Numbered from the stretch's first letter, positions 11,226 through 23,195 are shown. The stretch is 64,000 bases of DNA from Miscanthus floridulus (GCF_019320115.1 NC_089591.1:62071798-62135797), one strand, 5' to 3'. Translations and numbers: made by a program. The notes: a model not told the origin generated them from the letters alone.

Positions 11226-13299
11226 GTGATGACGTTTCTTAGACCCTGTTGGTTTGGCCGTGAGATTGTGTAATCCAGTTTATAGGTGTGGAATACAAGA
11301 TTGAAAATAAACTAGTCTGGAACATCATATAAGATTACATGAGTTGGAGAGCCTGGATAATATAAGGTGGCCTACAAATTGAGATGTCTGTTGGCCACTT
11401 GAAGTAATATAAACACTCAATTATATACTAAGTTGTTTATATAAACCCGAGGTAAGCAAACAAAACCTTACATCGTTGCTCGCCTCCTACAGCTGTCGTG
11501 GACTCTTCCGGCTCAGTGTGGTGGACTGATGGTACACACGCGCGTACTGCACAGGCGTTTTGCTTTTCCGGTGAAGGCGGCACCGCCCCATCGTTAGCCT
11601 TGTCCATACCAGAGGAAGTTAATTACTCTCAAGATTCGACATCATTGCTCGGCTTACATCGTCAGTCTGTCGACGGAGTAACGACGATGCCAGTATGCGC
11701 GCGCCGTGGCAAGAATTTTTATGCTCTGAAACTTTTGCCGGTGAGGGCTCTGATGGAACCTGTTAGGAATTTTACACGCACGGCCCGGTTCCCTCTCCGC
11801 CTTTACGTATTCCAAGTAGCGGCAGCGACTTGTTTAGGTCTCGTATGTACGAGAATTCCGTTCTGGCCCGCGAATATGCTTTGCCTCATTCCTTGGTGGC
11901 CCTCCCTTGAAGATGATCGATCCCATGGCAGATTGGCAGCTCTCGAGCCTTTGCGGTGAGGCAGACCGACCGACCAACTGAATCAGAAGCCTTTGCAAAT
12001 GACAAACTGAATCAGAAGCGCAGACGACAATACGCCAGGGTCCGGGTCCGGTGCCGAGCATAGGATGCCCATTTCCTTTCCAATGGCTGCTGGATCAAGG
12101 CAGCCTTGGACCGTTAAACTCGACCGGTAGTGGAGTTCTGGACTGCACAAAGTGTATTATTGCTCCTTCAATGGCACCAAAATCACTACTACTAGGACCG
12201 TAGGCTACTAGTAGTAGCCTAGTAGGGCCAAAGATTCCGCGACACCCTGCGCCATCCATCCATCAGTAAACCGAGCAGCATCTCAGGCCGTTCAGACGTC
12301 TTTGAGTAGGGAGCACTCCAATCAGTGAGGACATCAGTGATCGTCCCAAAGTCCGAATGATGCCGATCTCCAATCAGCAAAAGGCACCAGCGAAACGTCT
12401 GATGGGCGTCGATCCACGCCGAGCGGTTCGCGTGGGAAGTTCTGGGCTCCTGGTCCTGGCACTGGCATCTCTCGCCGCGAGATGCCCCCCGACGGCCCGA
12501 CCCATCCCTTTCAGGCTTTCACGCGCCAGCGTCAGCTGGACCGCGACGCGCGCGGAAAGCACCAAGGGGGGCAGCAGAAGAAACGGCAACTGTAACTGAT
12601 CATCACTTTACTGTATTGTTTTCGGCACAATCTGTGGGCTGCAAGCATCACGCTTGCCTTGCCTTCTTTCGAGATTGTTTTCTCGAAGAAGTTTTGGCCA
12701 AGAAGGCACTTTCACGTCTGGCCAAGTGATCAGGCATATCCTGAGTACCATTATTTTACTGTCTTCTTTACTTGGCCTAGTGATGATGTAAGTATGAGCC
12801 CCCTGGAAATTGACAGGGAAATAAATTACAGGGTTACTTCTGCTTCAAGAACCTTATCATGGCGGAATGGATGGAGTCAACCAAGCTACTCATGCCAAAC
12901 ATGGGAGGGATGGGGGGTCCCCCTGCTACAAGTCTACAACCTGGAGGGTCCATTCCGTTTGTTTGCCTTGAGAAAAAGCCAGGTTGAGATTCTTATCCTC
13001 CAAAGATTTCACTAAATTTTCTGATTTTGATGGGACCAAATGTCCCACTTTTTCTCTGAAAAGGAATGATCAGATGTAGAGAACTAGAGATAACGACAGG
13101 ATTATGCAACGTGGAATGTACAGCGACGATTTTTTTTTTTGGTAAACAATGTGTCATTGGATCGAGTTTGTTGAATGGCTACAGTTTTTCTTCTTCACAG
13201 AGACCTGTTTAATATACATAACCATAATGCATCTTTTGCTAGCTATTCACAGCCACACATCACCTGATGATTCACATGTTAGACCTTAAGCAGGATCTC
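11226..13299. other. Intergenic region, no supported gene
   Basis: Two open frames (11498-11959 and 12659-13015, +) are over 100 codons but show no domain, signal or family resemblance. A short near-palindrome TAGGCTACTAGTAGTAGCC lies at about 12202. No RNA gene was recognised. Confidence 0.4.
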
Positions 13300-13793
13300 T
13301 AGGCATAGAACTAGCATGTCTATTTGCTATTGAATAAAATCATGTGTCCTAGAACATCTACTAGTGCAGTAGCAGAACGAGAGAAAGAGAGGGGTGAAGG
13401 GTGCAAACCTTCGGCCACCTTGGATGAAGATAGGCTCGCCATCGCAGTGCTTGGCGATAACCCAGTGGCGGTGTCGAGTCGAAGGGCGGCGGTGCAGTAG
13501 CGGTTGCAAGGCAATCCGGCGACATAGCAGCCCCTCGGTGTAGATGTAGTGGCGGCGACAGCGCGGCTGATGGCTTCCCGTCACTGGCTGCGCCCCTCTA
13601 GATCGGATTAGGGATTTCGGTGGGGAACTATAGCTCAGGCGAACCTCGTAGTCAGAGCCGCCGGTCCCCACCTCTATTTATTGCGCAGTGTGACAGGGAC
13701 CCTACAGCCATAGTGGGCTGGACGCCCCCAATCAGGGCGCTGATCAAAGGCCCAACTGGGCCGTTGAGCCCAGTTTGGGATTAGAGATCAACA
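13300..13793 (-). mobile_element. Second copy of the Copia-type LTR (probable solo LTR)
   Basis: This stretch shares ordered blocks with the LTR at 2019-2534, including CCTAGAACATCTACTAGTGC, GATGGCTTCCCGTC, CCCCTCTAGATCGGATTAGG and GCTCAGGCGAACCTCGT. The right end GAGATCAACA gives the canonical TG start on the minus strand. No primer-binding site or internal region flanks it, so a solo LTR is likely. The left boundary is approximate. Confidence 0.6.
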
Positions 13794-14443
13794 TAACATC
13801 ACAGAATCTGTATCGATATATTACTGACTGCATTTTGTTTATGATAAAAGGATGGAACAGACGATTTTACAATTGTATCAGACTATCAGATGCCTGACGA
13901 AGATGCCTCTTACTACATTGCATCTTGTTAAACCAGGTTATGGCAAAACCATACATCAACTTATATACATGGTTTGCTAACCATTCACAGTCATGCATCA
14001 TCTGAAAACTTGCCGAATCCACTTTTATATATCTGACTGCATTTTTCTTTTACCAAAAGCAGCTGGAAATCGAGAATTAACAATAGGATCAGCTGGCCTT
14101 GGAAGATGCTTTGCATACTGCGACTTGTGGATCCATAGTATTGCAAAACTATAGGGGGTACTGGGGTACATGTTAATATTTCAATCTATGGTGCAAAATT
14201 TTGGCTACTATTAGCTCTTGCATCCATCCATGATTTGTTCTGATGTGATGAATCATCTTGCATATGATAAATTTTACTGGGCACCACGTTACATCATTAT
14301 ATGTAGGTAACATCCTGATAGGTACTGCACCTTTACCTACCTGCATGTATCACAGCGCAACTAATTACCGACGAACTTGGCATGCCAATATCTACTCCGA
14401 TTGGGCATGGAGCTGTTCTTAGATGTCAAGTATGTTTGTTACT
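13794..14443. repeat. Spacer 3' of the first YSL gene with degenerate direct repeats
   Basis: Two loosely similar segments starting at about 13817 and 14033 share CTGACTGCATTTT, AGATGC and CAAAAC in order with a spacing near 215 bp. A third relative lies at about 13190-13275 beyond the LTR (CTATTCACAGCCACACATCA against CCATTCACAGTCATGCATCA at about 13980). This looks like an old duplicated array interrupted by the LTR. The 3' UTR of the YSL gene probably lies in the last few hundred bases. Confidence 0.4.
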
Positions 14444-17400
14444 CTAGTGTGAAGACCTGAATGCCATGCACAATGGTGGACTGATCTTGGCCAAGGCAAG
14501 CAAGGATTCAGGGAAGATCCAAAGCCCATCACCACATATCAACCCAGATGCAACTGCTGGCACCATTAAAGATGCTTTACTTTTGTCAATCATGTGCCAG
14601 ATGAAGACTATCAAGCTCCCCACACACATGTCGATAGCAAAGCTCGCACCAACTAGGAAGGGAACCCCCATTGCCATTGGTAGAGGAACCCATTTGCCAT
14701 ACTTTGGTGGCAAGAGGTCCCTCGTCAGATTGGCTACCACTGCAAATCCGAAGAATCCATAGCACAGCTGCAAACAATGTCGGGGCAGAGCAGAGAAGCC
14801 CTGGACACCAAGAATTGCCATATTGCGGTAGATTAGAGCATATGGTGCCTTCCAGTACCCATCAGGGTTGCCAATGTCAAAAGCCTTGTAGAACAGAAAA
14901 AATGTCAGCGGTCCAATGACACAGCCCATGGCAGTGCCAATAGCCTGAGCGGTAATCATTGATTTAGGTGATGTTAATGTAAGATGTCCAGTCTTGAAGT
15001 CATGCATCAGATCAGCGGATATTGACACCAGTGATTTCACCAAACCACAGCCCACTAGGCCAGCAACAACACCAGAGTCCTTCCCAGCCCAGGCCGCAAG
15101 AATGAAGAGCGCAACCTTTCCATAATTGTAGGCCATGTTGATATCAGTAAGGCCAGCACCATAGGCATTGCAGAAACCCAATGCCGGAGCCAATAAGTAT
15201 GCTATGATAACATAGTACCATTTCATCTCATGGAACATCAAGGGAATGGCAAACACAGCAACAACTGATAGTGCAAGATATCCAGAGTAGGCTAGCCAAT
15301 TGGGGATACTGTCTTTTGTAAAAACCTCATTGCGCTGAATTTCATCAAGCACTGGAATGTCTTCCTCTATAAATAGGATGAGACCCACATAAGATCATAT
15401 TCACAAAAAAAATTAAAAGATATTCACAGGAGTTAGTCAGACTATTCACCTTTCTTTGCATTCTTCAGTCTTGATCTGTCAAGCAGACTCTTAACAGTGA
15501 ATGCAACAATCTTAACAAAATTGTATAGACCGTCTCCCAAGATGAGCGCTATGCAGATGAAGGCCTAGAAAATAAGAGAAGGTATGTAAGACATGACTGA
15601 TAGATTTGCACTAATGAAATGGAACTGTTAACAAACCTTGTAACCTTGCAGGCTTCTCATACTGCTCTCTGGCATATCTGCAGGATACCAATCCCCTTTC
15701 AAATCACTGATCAGTGGCCACATTATTCCCCATGAGAGAAGCGCACCAAGAAGGAGAGACAGATTAACAAGGTGGGAGCAAATCATCCCAGCACCAACAT
15801 ATGTTAGACTGAAGTCGAAGAAAAAGCTGAAATCCAAGAAGCATATATCTCATCAGGTGAAATTTTTATTAGTCAGGAACTAACTTGAACGGCTAATGAA
15901 CCAAAAGACTTGTGTTACGTTTGTTTCCAAGCTCTAAGTCCAAAAGTGGGAAACTGTGAAAACCCACAATTGTCTCCACCTGAGTAAAACCACTGGAAGA
16001 AGCTCCAAAAGAAGCTGATTGCAAAGTATTTTGTGAACCCATTCACTTGCTGCCTATTGTGAACATACACAAAAACAATTCAATAAATTGAAATTTTGTC
16101 TGAATCTACAGGAATGAGTTATGTGAGAGAACGACATACTTTGCTGTTGCATCTCCATGAGTTGTGTGGAATCCATTTATAAGCACAGCTGTTGCAGTAC
16201 CACTTGGGTAAGTTAATTTGTAGTCAATTATCATGATCTGAAATGGTACAACGTCAGTAGCAGATTTCCACCATCCACTTACACCAAACAACCTAATAAA
16301 TTCCAGAAGTTCTTGAAATAGCATGTGTAAAAGCTCAGACGAACTGGGTCCATTTTTAAAGGGCTCACAATACACATGTTCAGTTATCGACTTTGTGCAT
16401 GAGCTTATCAACTTATGCATGTGTCGGTGCACTTGTACTACTTGTTAACTTTTATTCAGCCAACACTGGTTGTCTGGCTGTAACAATGTAACAATTGCAG
16501 CTCTATGCATCTATGGACACAGAAGTCGCATTACTATTTATTCCATTATCTAAACAATATGCATTCCATTTGGCAATGTATACCTCAATCCACAAGTAAA
16601 AAAAAGCTAGCATTCAGTATGGAGAAACACAAGTGGTTTGGACTTTTTTTTTTTGCATCGCTATCACCTAGCTGGTTAAACAACTCAATTCAATCAGCAG
16701 ACGGTGCCCAGTAGCGACAATAAGGAAACCATCAATCAAATGGTGGAAATGGTGAAATACTACCCATTGCGCCAAAGTAAAGTGCCTAACTATAATCCCG
16801 AGAACTTTTGTCCCTTTCCCCTCTCTTATACGTAATCCGTAACTACAGTTCTAAGAATTTTTGTCCCTTTTCCCCTTTTATACGTAATCCGAGAGGAACT
16901 CTTGTGCAAACCTGAAATAAGCTGACGTTCACAAACCACAAGATAACAAGACAGATGTTATGGCTCACGCATGAGTGCATGACGCCAAGGAAGGATACAG
17001 CCAAGAAATCATTTTCTTTTCTTTTGAGAACTTTAATTCTGTTTTGTACTCAAAGATAACTTTTTTTAAAAAAGAAAAGAGCAGGATGGTGGAACGACAA
17101 AAAAAAATGCTTATTTTACTTCTTGCCAGAGGATCAACATTTTGGCGGGCAATAATGGGGAACGGAACAAGATTTAGGTAGAAAGGTAATGTCGCGCAGT
17201 TCTTGACTTCTTGGGAATAAATAAGAGAGCTCAGTTTACCGACCTTCCTTAGAGGTATCAGCGCAACAATCCCGACGAAGCTTACGGCGAAGAGGAAGCC
17301 GGTCATCCAGCCAATGCCGGGCTCCTTGTAGCTTCCCGGCACGTTACCTTCCGTCTCCTCGCCGGCCATCTCGTAGGTCCTCTTGTTCAGCCCAAGCAAG

Positions 17401-17967
17401 AAGGAGCCAAACCCACCTGCGGCAACATCATCAATCCAAGGTCACCAGTCACCACAGACAAGAACGGAAGATTCGATCACAAAACTCCGCACGTCTCTTA
17501 CCTCCAGTGGCGATGCTGTAGCATGCGACGGCGCAGGTCTGGACGACGGTGTTCTCCTGGCGGGTGAACGGGCGCGTGGCGACGCCAAAGCGGGCGAGCG
17601 CCTGCGTCCACCCGCGGAGGACGACGAAGGCGATGAGCGCGGCGGAGACGTTGAGCGTGGGGACGAGCCCCGTGGTGAGGGCCAACTTCATGACGATCAC
17701 GCTGTACATGGCGCCGACGGCGAGGCTCGCCACCATCCCGCGCGCCGTCAGCTGGTCCCGCCACGGCGGCACGCGCCCCGCGCCGCGCGCTTCGCCCGCC
17801 TCGGAGTCGCCGTACAGGCAGACGGCCGCCTCCGCTTCCTCCTGGTGCTCGTGGCCGTGGCCCCCGCTGTCCCACGCGTGCGCCATCGCCAGCTCGAGGC
17901 GCGGCGGCGGCGGCCTGTGGTGCCGGTGTTGCTGTTGGTGTTGCCGCCTCCGCCGCTCCTGCTTCAT
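14444..17967 (-). CDS. YSL: Yellow Stripe-Like metal-chelate transporter, seven exons (upstream YSL copy)
   Basis: Exons in transcript order are 17967-17502, 17416-17244, 16237-16140, 16053-15919, 15826-15637, 15564-15450 and 15366-14444, summing to 2,100 bp and 699 residues, normal for the family. YSL proteins belong to the OPT superfamily and carry metal-nicotianamine or metal-phytosiderophore complexes across the plasma or internal membranes. The His-rich, soluble N-terminus is followed by [67 protein letters not shown] and [10 protein letters not shown], all family signatures, spread over multiple membrane spans. Intron 2 is about 1 kb, against 274 bp in the second copy. The donor after exon 2 (AAG|GTCGGT) is weak but is supported by the paralogue. 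The C-terminus (CMAFRSSH) differs from the usual MKFTPGS. A later ATG (MAHAWDSGG) is an alternative start. Rice orthology is not assigned. Confidence 0.93.
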
Positions 17968-19702
17968 GGCGGAAAGATTTTCGCAGCGTCAGATTCGTGC
18001 CCGTGGGGATTGAGATTCGGATGCGGGTACAGTGGAGGAGGGTGTTGGTGAAATTAAAAGAGGAAGCCTCGCATGCCAGCGAGTTCTTGGCCCGTTGGCC
18101 GTGGGTGACCAAGAGTACGGTGTCAGTGAGTTCTACTGGCAAAGGCGAGTTTATGAACACGAGTGGGATCTTCGAAGGATGAGAGCAAGCAATCCATGGA
18201 GCAAGAAAATAACTTTATGAAGAATTCATGGACCTTATTTCTGAGTGGAACGGAGAAATTTCATCAGAGGGAAGAAGAAGAAAAAAAATATATCTCACCA
18301 CACCTCGGCTCCTCCTGCTCCAGCCAGAAGGGCAACACAGAACTGAGCCAGTGACAGAGGAAGAGATGTGGAGCTCGCCGAAAAGAGGGAAAGTGATGGG
18401 TAAAAGGAGAAAGTGCATCTCCAATTTTTGACAGGCCAATAACTCACAAGAAAGAAACATAAAAATGTAAATTCCCCTACCTGGGTGATGCTTCACAGTA
18501 TGAAGTGCTCCTCAGGAAGCAAGGGAGAGCTCCTGCGCAAGGAACCAGACGCAGGCTGCAGCCATAGAGCTCGAATCTAACAAATAAGCAAGGGAGAAGA
18601 ATCCACTTCAGCACACAATGAGATGCTGGGTTCCGTGCAAGAAACACCCTTCCGCACCCGGCCCGGACGAGCGGCTGGGGTTAATTTCTGTTTTCAGCCA
18701 AAAAAAAAAGAAGTGAAGTCAACACGGACAACAGGGGTGTGAAATCGACCCGCTATATCGAACATCGATGATTTCAAGGAATTAGTGGCGTAGGAGTACT
18801 ATATATATATATATATATAACAAGAAGACGTTGCCTACCTGGGAACGGAAGCTCGACAAGAAACGAACGCCATAGTGACGAGACAAGAGCGGCTCATCAA
18901 AAGAAAACTTGCCCCGGACCTCACTTCCCTCTTCCAGTGACGCGACGGCAGCAGGGAGCTTGGGAGCACCCGGGCCACGGCCGTGGTCTTTGTACACGCG
19001 GGCACCAGTGCCAAAATGGGCAAGCGACAAGAATCACTGCCCGGAAAACCACACCAGCCGGTGCGCGGCGGCGCGGTTCATGCACGCACGCAAAGCCGTC
19101 CGCTTTTTCTGGCCATGCTGCGGGAGCGGGACGTGGACAGACGCTCCTGAAACTCCTGACTCCCCGACTGTCCGACCGAACTCCCCTCCCTCGCGCGGCC
19201 GTGTGAGTGTGTGACTTGTATTGCCTCGTGAGAGTGGACAGTTAATAAGCAGACAATGGGGCTTGGGGCGTGTTTGGTTCAGCGGTGAACAAAGTTGCGT
19301 GGCTGGCCGTGCCCGTGCTCCTAAGACGTTCGGTTTTGAGCGACTGGGTCACGAGGATAGATGAACATACTTGTGTACAGTGCCCTGTATGTGTGTATGT
19401 ATCGTGTGGGGAGGACGACAGGCGATTTGGTTTTCTACTTTTCTCATGTGCGGTTGCTTTCAAAGGAACGGGATACGTTCATACGATTCCATTAGAATAT
19501 GCCCATGACGCATCTCGACAAAAGCACTCCGGAATCAAGCAAGCCATTGTTTTATAATTATAATCCTTCCTTCTTCTTTCGTTCGTTCTAAGTTAATTTT
19601 AACAGCACAGCTAGCGCCGGACGGTCCAGACGGTCGTCCGCAGCTACAGTCCATTTCTACGCCTCCGTTTCACGCATCCACACAAGGGCCCGTGTCGCGT
19701 GT
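17968..19702 (-). promoter_or_regulatory. Upstream region of the first YSL gene
   Basis: No other gene is supported. Small open frames here are short and overlap on both strands. The region holds a (TA)n tract at 18799-18820. Sequence from about 19262 (GGGGCGTGTTTGGTTCAGCGG) resembles the start of a MITE, but no partner end was found. Iron-deficiency elements were not confidently identified. Confidence 0.35.
18799..18820. repeat. (TA)n microsatellite
   Basis: About ten uninterrupted TA units, roughly 830 bp upstream of the YSL start codon. Confidence 0.9.
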
Positions 19703-20139
19703 TTGTGCGGGGACTGCTCGTGCCCCTCCCAATTCCCACAGACATCCCATGTACTAGAAGCTGGCGCGGCAACCGCGCATGTCACGACCACGGGAGAAGT
19801 ATTGGCTGCTACGTGCGACGTGCAGACATCCGCCAGGTCTCCGGCCCCTGGGGTGCAGACGCCCGAATCCAACCAGGCTATGGGGACGCCCACGACCCTG
19901 GCAGCGGCGATCGATAGCCAGGCCACCACGCCAAGCGCGGAAGCGGCCCGTCGCCTATCAAAGTTCGCGAATGACGTTCAAAAGAAGCAGCGAATCCCCC
20001 TCATCAAATCGCCGCCAAAGCAAATGCCACCGGCCAAGAAGGCGCCCATTCCTATCCGGAGCCGTCGCATCGTGGCTCAACAGATGGGACACATCCCAGT
20101 GTCCAAGAGGGGGGAAGTGATCCTCATAAAGAAGATGGG
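19703..20139 (+). pseudogene. LINE ORF1, 5' fragment, interrupted by a solo LTR
   Basis: The frame encodes AARRLSKFANDVQKKQRIPL, then a Pro/Lys-rich stretch and QMGHIPVSKRGEVILIKKMG. This resembles the C-terminal part of plant LINE (L1-type) ORF1 proteins, which bind the element RNA. The coding sequence breaks at 20139 where a solo LTR is inserted and resumes at 21708 in the same sense (MGFTHPS). The 5' boundary of the LINE is not defined; the element is probably 5'-truncated, as is usual for LINEs. The ORF reading into the LTR up to 20218 is an artefact of the insertion. Confidence 0.65.
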
Positions 20140-21707
20140 TGAAAGGATCAAGATGCTTAAGAGGAGGAGAATTGGGCTAATTCTAAATTTTATTACAATA
20201 ATTAAATCCTACGGTTAGCCCAATTAACCCCTTGTGCCTAGAAAAATGATTCTATTAATCTAACGCACAATGGACTTACAACATATATTCCAAACTTACT
20301 CTAGCAAGGCAATTCTATGAATGTAAGAACAAGTATTGAATTGCTCAAAGTAAATGCTCAAAGTAAATAGAGAGAGAGGAACGCGGCGATGTTTTGCCGA
20401 GGTATCGGAGAGTCGCCACTCCCCACTAGTCCTCGTTGGAGCACCCGCGCAAAGGTGTAGCTCCCTCTTGATCCGCGCAAGGATTAAGTGCTCTCTACGG
20501 GTTGATTATTCGACACTCCGTCGCGGCGAATCACCCAAAGCCGCTCCCAACTTGAGTTGGGTCACCCACAAACTCCGCCGGGTGATCACCAAGCTCCCAA
20601 TCACCACCAAGCCGTCTAGGTGATGGCGATCACCAAGAGTAACAAGCACGACTCTCACTTGACCACGCGAAGCCCAATGAGAAGATGGATGCACACTTGA
20701 CTACTCTTGATTCACTAATAAGGCTACTCTCTTGGATTCTCAAATCTCAATCACCTCACTAGGACCTTGCTCTTCTTGGCACTCACAAATGTGTTTCTCA
20801 GCTGTTGGAATGAGCAAAAGTAACTCCACACACGAGTGGAGCTTCTATTTATAAGGCAGCCTGAAAAACGAACCGTTATGAGCTTCTGCGGGGTGACCGG
20901 ACGCTCCGGTCGTACTGACCGGACGCTCCGGTCAGTTCAACCCACGAACCAGTGAAAATGTATTGACCGGACGCTGGCAGGGTCCGGTCACCACTGACCG
21001 GACGCGTCCGGTCGCATTAAACCCTTACTGAAACCTTACTGGACTCGATCGGACGCTGAACCCTCAGGGTCCGGTCAGTACTGACCGGACGCGTCCGGTC
21101 GCAGATTCCCTTCTCTGGAACCTTACTGGAGTCGACCGGACGATGTCTTTCAGCGTCCGGTCACTTGACCTCTCCAGCGTCCGGTCGCACCGAACGCAGT
21201 CTGTTGATCAAATGAACTGACCGGACCATGCGGCCAGCGTCCGGTCGCACCGGGGCCAGCTTCCGGTCAGCATTTGACCCTCCATTCACTTTCAACTCTC
21301 GAACATATGTGAATGAAGTTTGCTCCAAAGGATCTTAGGCATTCATAGGAGCTACCTAGAGCTAGTTTTAACAAGTGTGCACCACACCTAACTCACTAGA
21401 CTCACCTAGGTCAAGCTACCCGTCCATACCCCCCTTAATAGTACGGCCAAAGGAAAAATAAAGTCCTAAACTACTCTAAGTGTCACTTCAACTTCAATCG
21501 ACACTTAGAACTAGTCATCCTTAACCTTGTCATCCATCCTTTGAAAACCGAAATGATTTTCATCGTAGGGGCATGATAACCTTGATTGTCCAATTGATCT
21601 CCATTACTATGACCTAACTTACTTATCTCTGCAAAACACATGTTAGTCATAGTAATCTTGTATTGTCATTAATCACTGAAACCCAACTTGGGGCCTAGAT
21701 GCTTTCA
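20140..21707. mobile_element. Solo LTR (probably SIRE/Maximus-type Copia), 1,568 bp
   Basis: The insertion begins TGAAAGGATCAAGATGCTT and ends CCTAGATGCTTTCA, so its ends are extended imperfect inverted repeats with TG...CA termini. A perfect 5-bp duplication flanks it and no internal coding region is present: the signature of a solo LTR formed by LTR-LTR recombination. A TATA-like TCTATTTATAAGG lies at about 20848 on the plus strand. The terminal words resemble grass SIRE/Maximus Copia LTRs; that family name comes from memory of such elements. Orientation is not settled. Confidence 0.82.
20893..21270. repeat. GACCGGACGCTCCGGTC palindromic array inside the solo LTR
   Basis: The palindromic words ACCGGACG and CGTCCGGT recur about a dozen or more times in roughly 380 bp, in forms such as TGACCGGACGCTCCGGTCAG and GACCGGACGCGTCCGGTCGC, spaced by 10-40 bases of unrelated sequence. 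The block is rich in CpG and lies just downstream of the TATA-like motif. It could be a protein-binding array or structured RNA; neither is shown. Confidence 0.9.
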
Positions 21708-21712
21708 ATGGG

Positions 21713-23195
21713 CTTCACGCATCCGAGCACCCAACCCTCCTCTAGGGAAAGGCGAAACTTCGATGCATTCTTCAGCAAGAAAATGATGGATCAGGAGGGC
21801 GAGGCCATGGATGAGCTCTTCCCGGCAAACATAACATGCGTCGGCAAGATGACTCGCCGACCACTCGCTGTGGCGGCCTAAACTTAGGCCCCACACCAAC
21901 TGGTTGTTCCTGTTTCTATGGATAACACAACCGCATTGTCATGGAACGTGCGTGGCCTCAACGCGCAAGCGCGGCGGGATGCAGTACGTACGCTGGTTGA
22001 TGACATAAGGCCATCCATCATGTGCCTTCAAGAAACCAAGCTCGATGTAATACCTCATACAATGGTCCTGTCGATGTTGGGCATTGCGTTTTCGGAGTTT
22101 GCCTACTTACCAATGTCAGAAACTCATGGTGGCATCCTCATCACAGGACGCCAACCTGATGAGGATAGAGACAAAGTTCTCTTCCTTGAAGAACTGGAGG
22201 CTATCAGGGATGCATGCCCCGGACCATGGGCGCTGACAGGGGACTTCAACCTCATCCTCAACGAAGCCGACAAGAGCAATGACAAGGTGGACAAAGCCAA
22301 CTTGAGAAGATTCAGGTGAACGATGGCCGTGCTTGAGCTGTAGGACTCCAACTCCATGGGAGGTGCTTCACTTGGAGCAACGAACGTGAGAACCCAACAC
22401 TCGTCCGCCTAGACAGAGTCCTCGTCTCCTTGGATTGGGACACCTTGTTCCCTAACACGCATCTGCGTGGACTGGGTTCAGAAGCTTCCAACCACTGCGC
22501 CTTACTTCTACAGACAAACATGGGCCAGATGAGCAAGGCCCGGTTCCATTTTGAGGTGTTTTGGCCCAAGTTCGAGGATTACGACGAATTCATCATTCAG
22601 GCTTGGAAGCGGCCCACGGTTGCATGCGACCCATTGGCACGGCTTGACCTGATGCTCAGGAACTTGGTGCGCCAACTGCAGAGCTAGTTGGAGACCATAA
22701 TTGGTTAGATCAAAACACAACTCCTAATGGCCAGGGAGCTGGTGCTTCGGCTAGACTGCGCGCAGGAGCGGCGACATCTATCAGAGGCAGAGAACGCCCT
22801 CAGGAAACACCTAAAGATGAGGTGCTTGGGCCGGTTGAGGTCAGTGTTCAACGGCGATCGGCGAAACGGCATGGACTCCCTCTTCACCCTCGTCTCCTGG
22901 CAACTATGGAAGGAACGGAACGCAAGATGTTTTCGGGAGTCGACATCGACTGTCGGCGACCTACTGCACATCATCAAGGCCGAAGTCGACCACTGGATTC
23001 AGGCCGGAGTAGGCGGGCTACGTGTGCTGGCGCAGGGCTAGGACGTCGTCAAGATAGCCATGGATCATGGATCAGGAATGTTTTTATTTCATAATGTAGC
23101 GTGCACAAAAACTAACGGCCGGGAGGTGTATTGTATTATAAACTCTTTCTTCTAATACAATGATATGCACACTCGTGCGTATTCGAGAAAAAAAA
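21713..23195 (+). pseudogene. LINE ORF1 end, ORF2 endonuclease and 3' tail, RT deleted
   Basis: After the end of ORF1 (FDAFFSKKMMDQEGEAMDELF), ORF2 begins near 21918 with ALSWNVRGLNAQARRDAVR, the start of an apurinic-type endonuclease domain. Visible motifs are CLQETKL, LTGDFNLIL and a late ASNHCALLL where the family usually has SDH. Stops interrupt it at about 22317 and 22342. The reverse transcriptase is absent: near 22825 the sequence jumps to SLFTLVSWQLWKERNARCF, a C-terminal LINE segment. The element ends with GCGTATTCGAG and an A8 tract at 23188-23195, a typical LINE tail. It cannot be autonomous. Confidence 0.8.

Larger units (their letters stand above)
20135..21712. repeat. 5-bp target site duplication ATGGG flanking the solo LTR
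   Basis: ATGGG occurs at 20135-20139 and again at 21708-21712, immediately outside the TG and CA ends of the insertion. Removing the insertion and one ATGGG restores continuity of the LINE reading sense, confirming that this is a real target duplication. Confidence 0.92.

Noticed and set aside
11498..11959. 153-codon plus-strand open frame
   Set aside because: No domain, no splice context and no composition typical of grass coding exons; likely chance.
12659..13015. 118-codon plus-strand open frame
   Set aside because: No recognisable motif, and it lies in anonymous spacer DNA.
20893..21270. CRISPR-like reading of the palindromic array
   Set aside because: Spacing is irregular, repeats are short palindromes inside an LTR, no cas genes are present and the genome is a plant.
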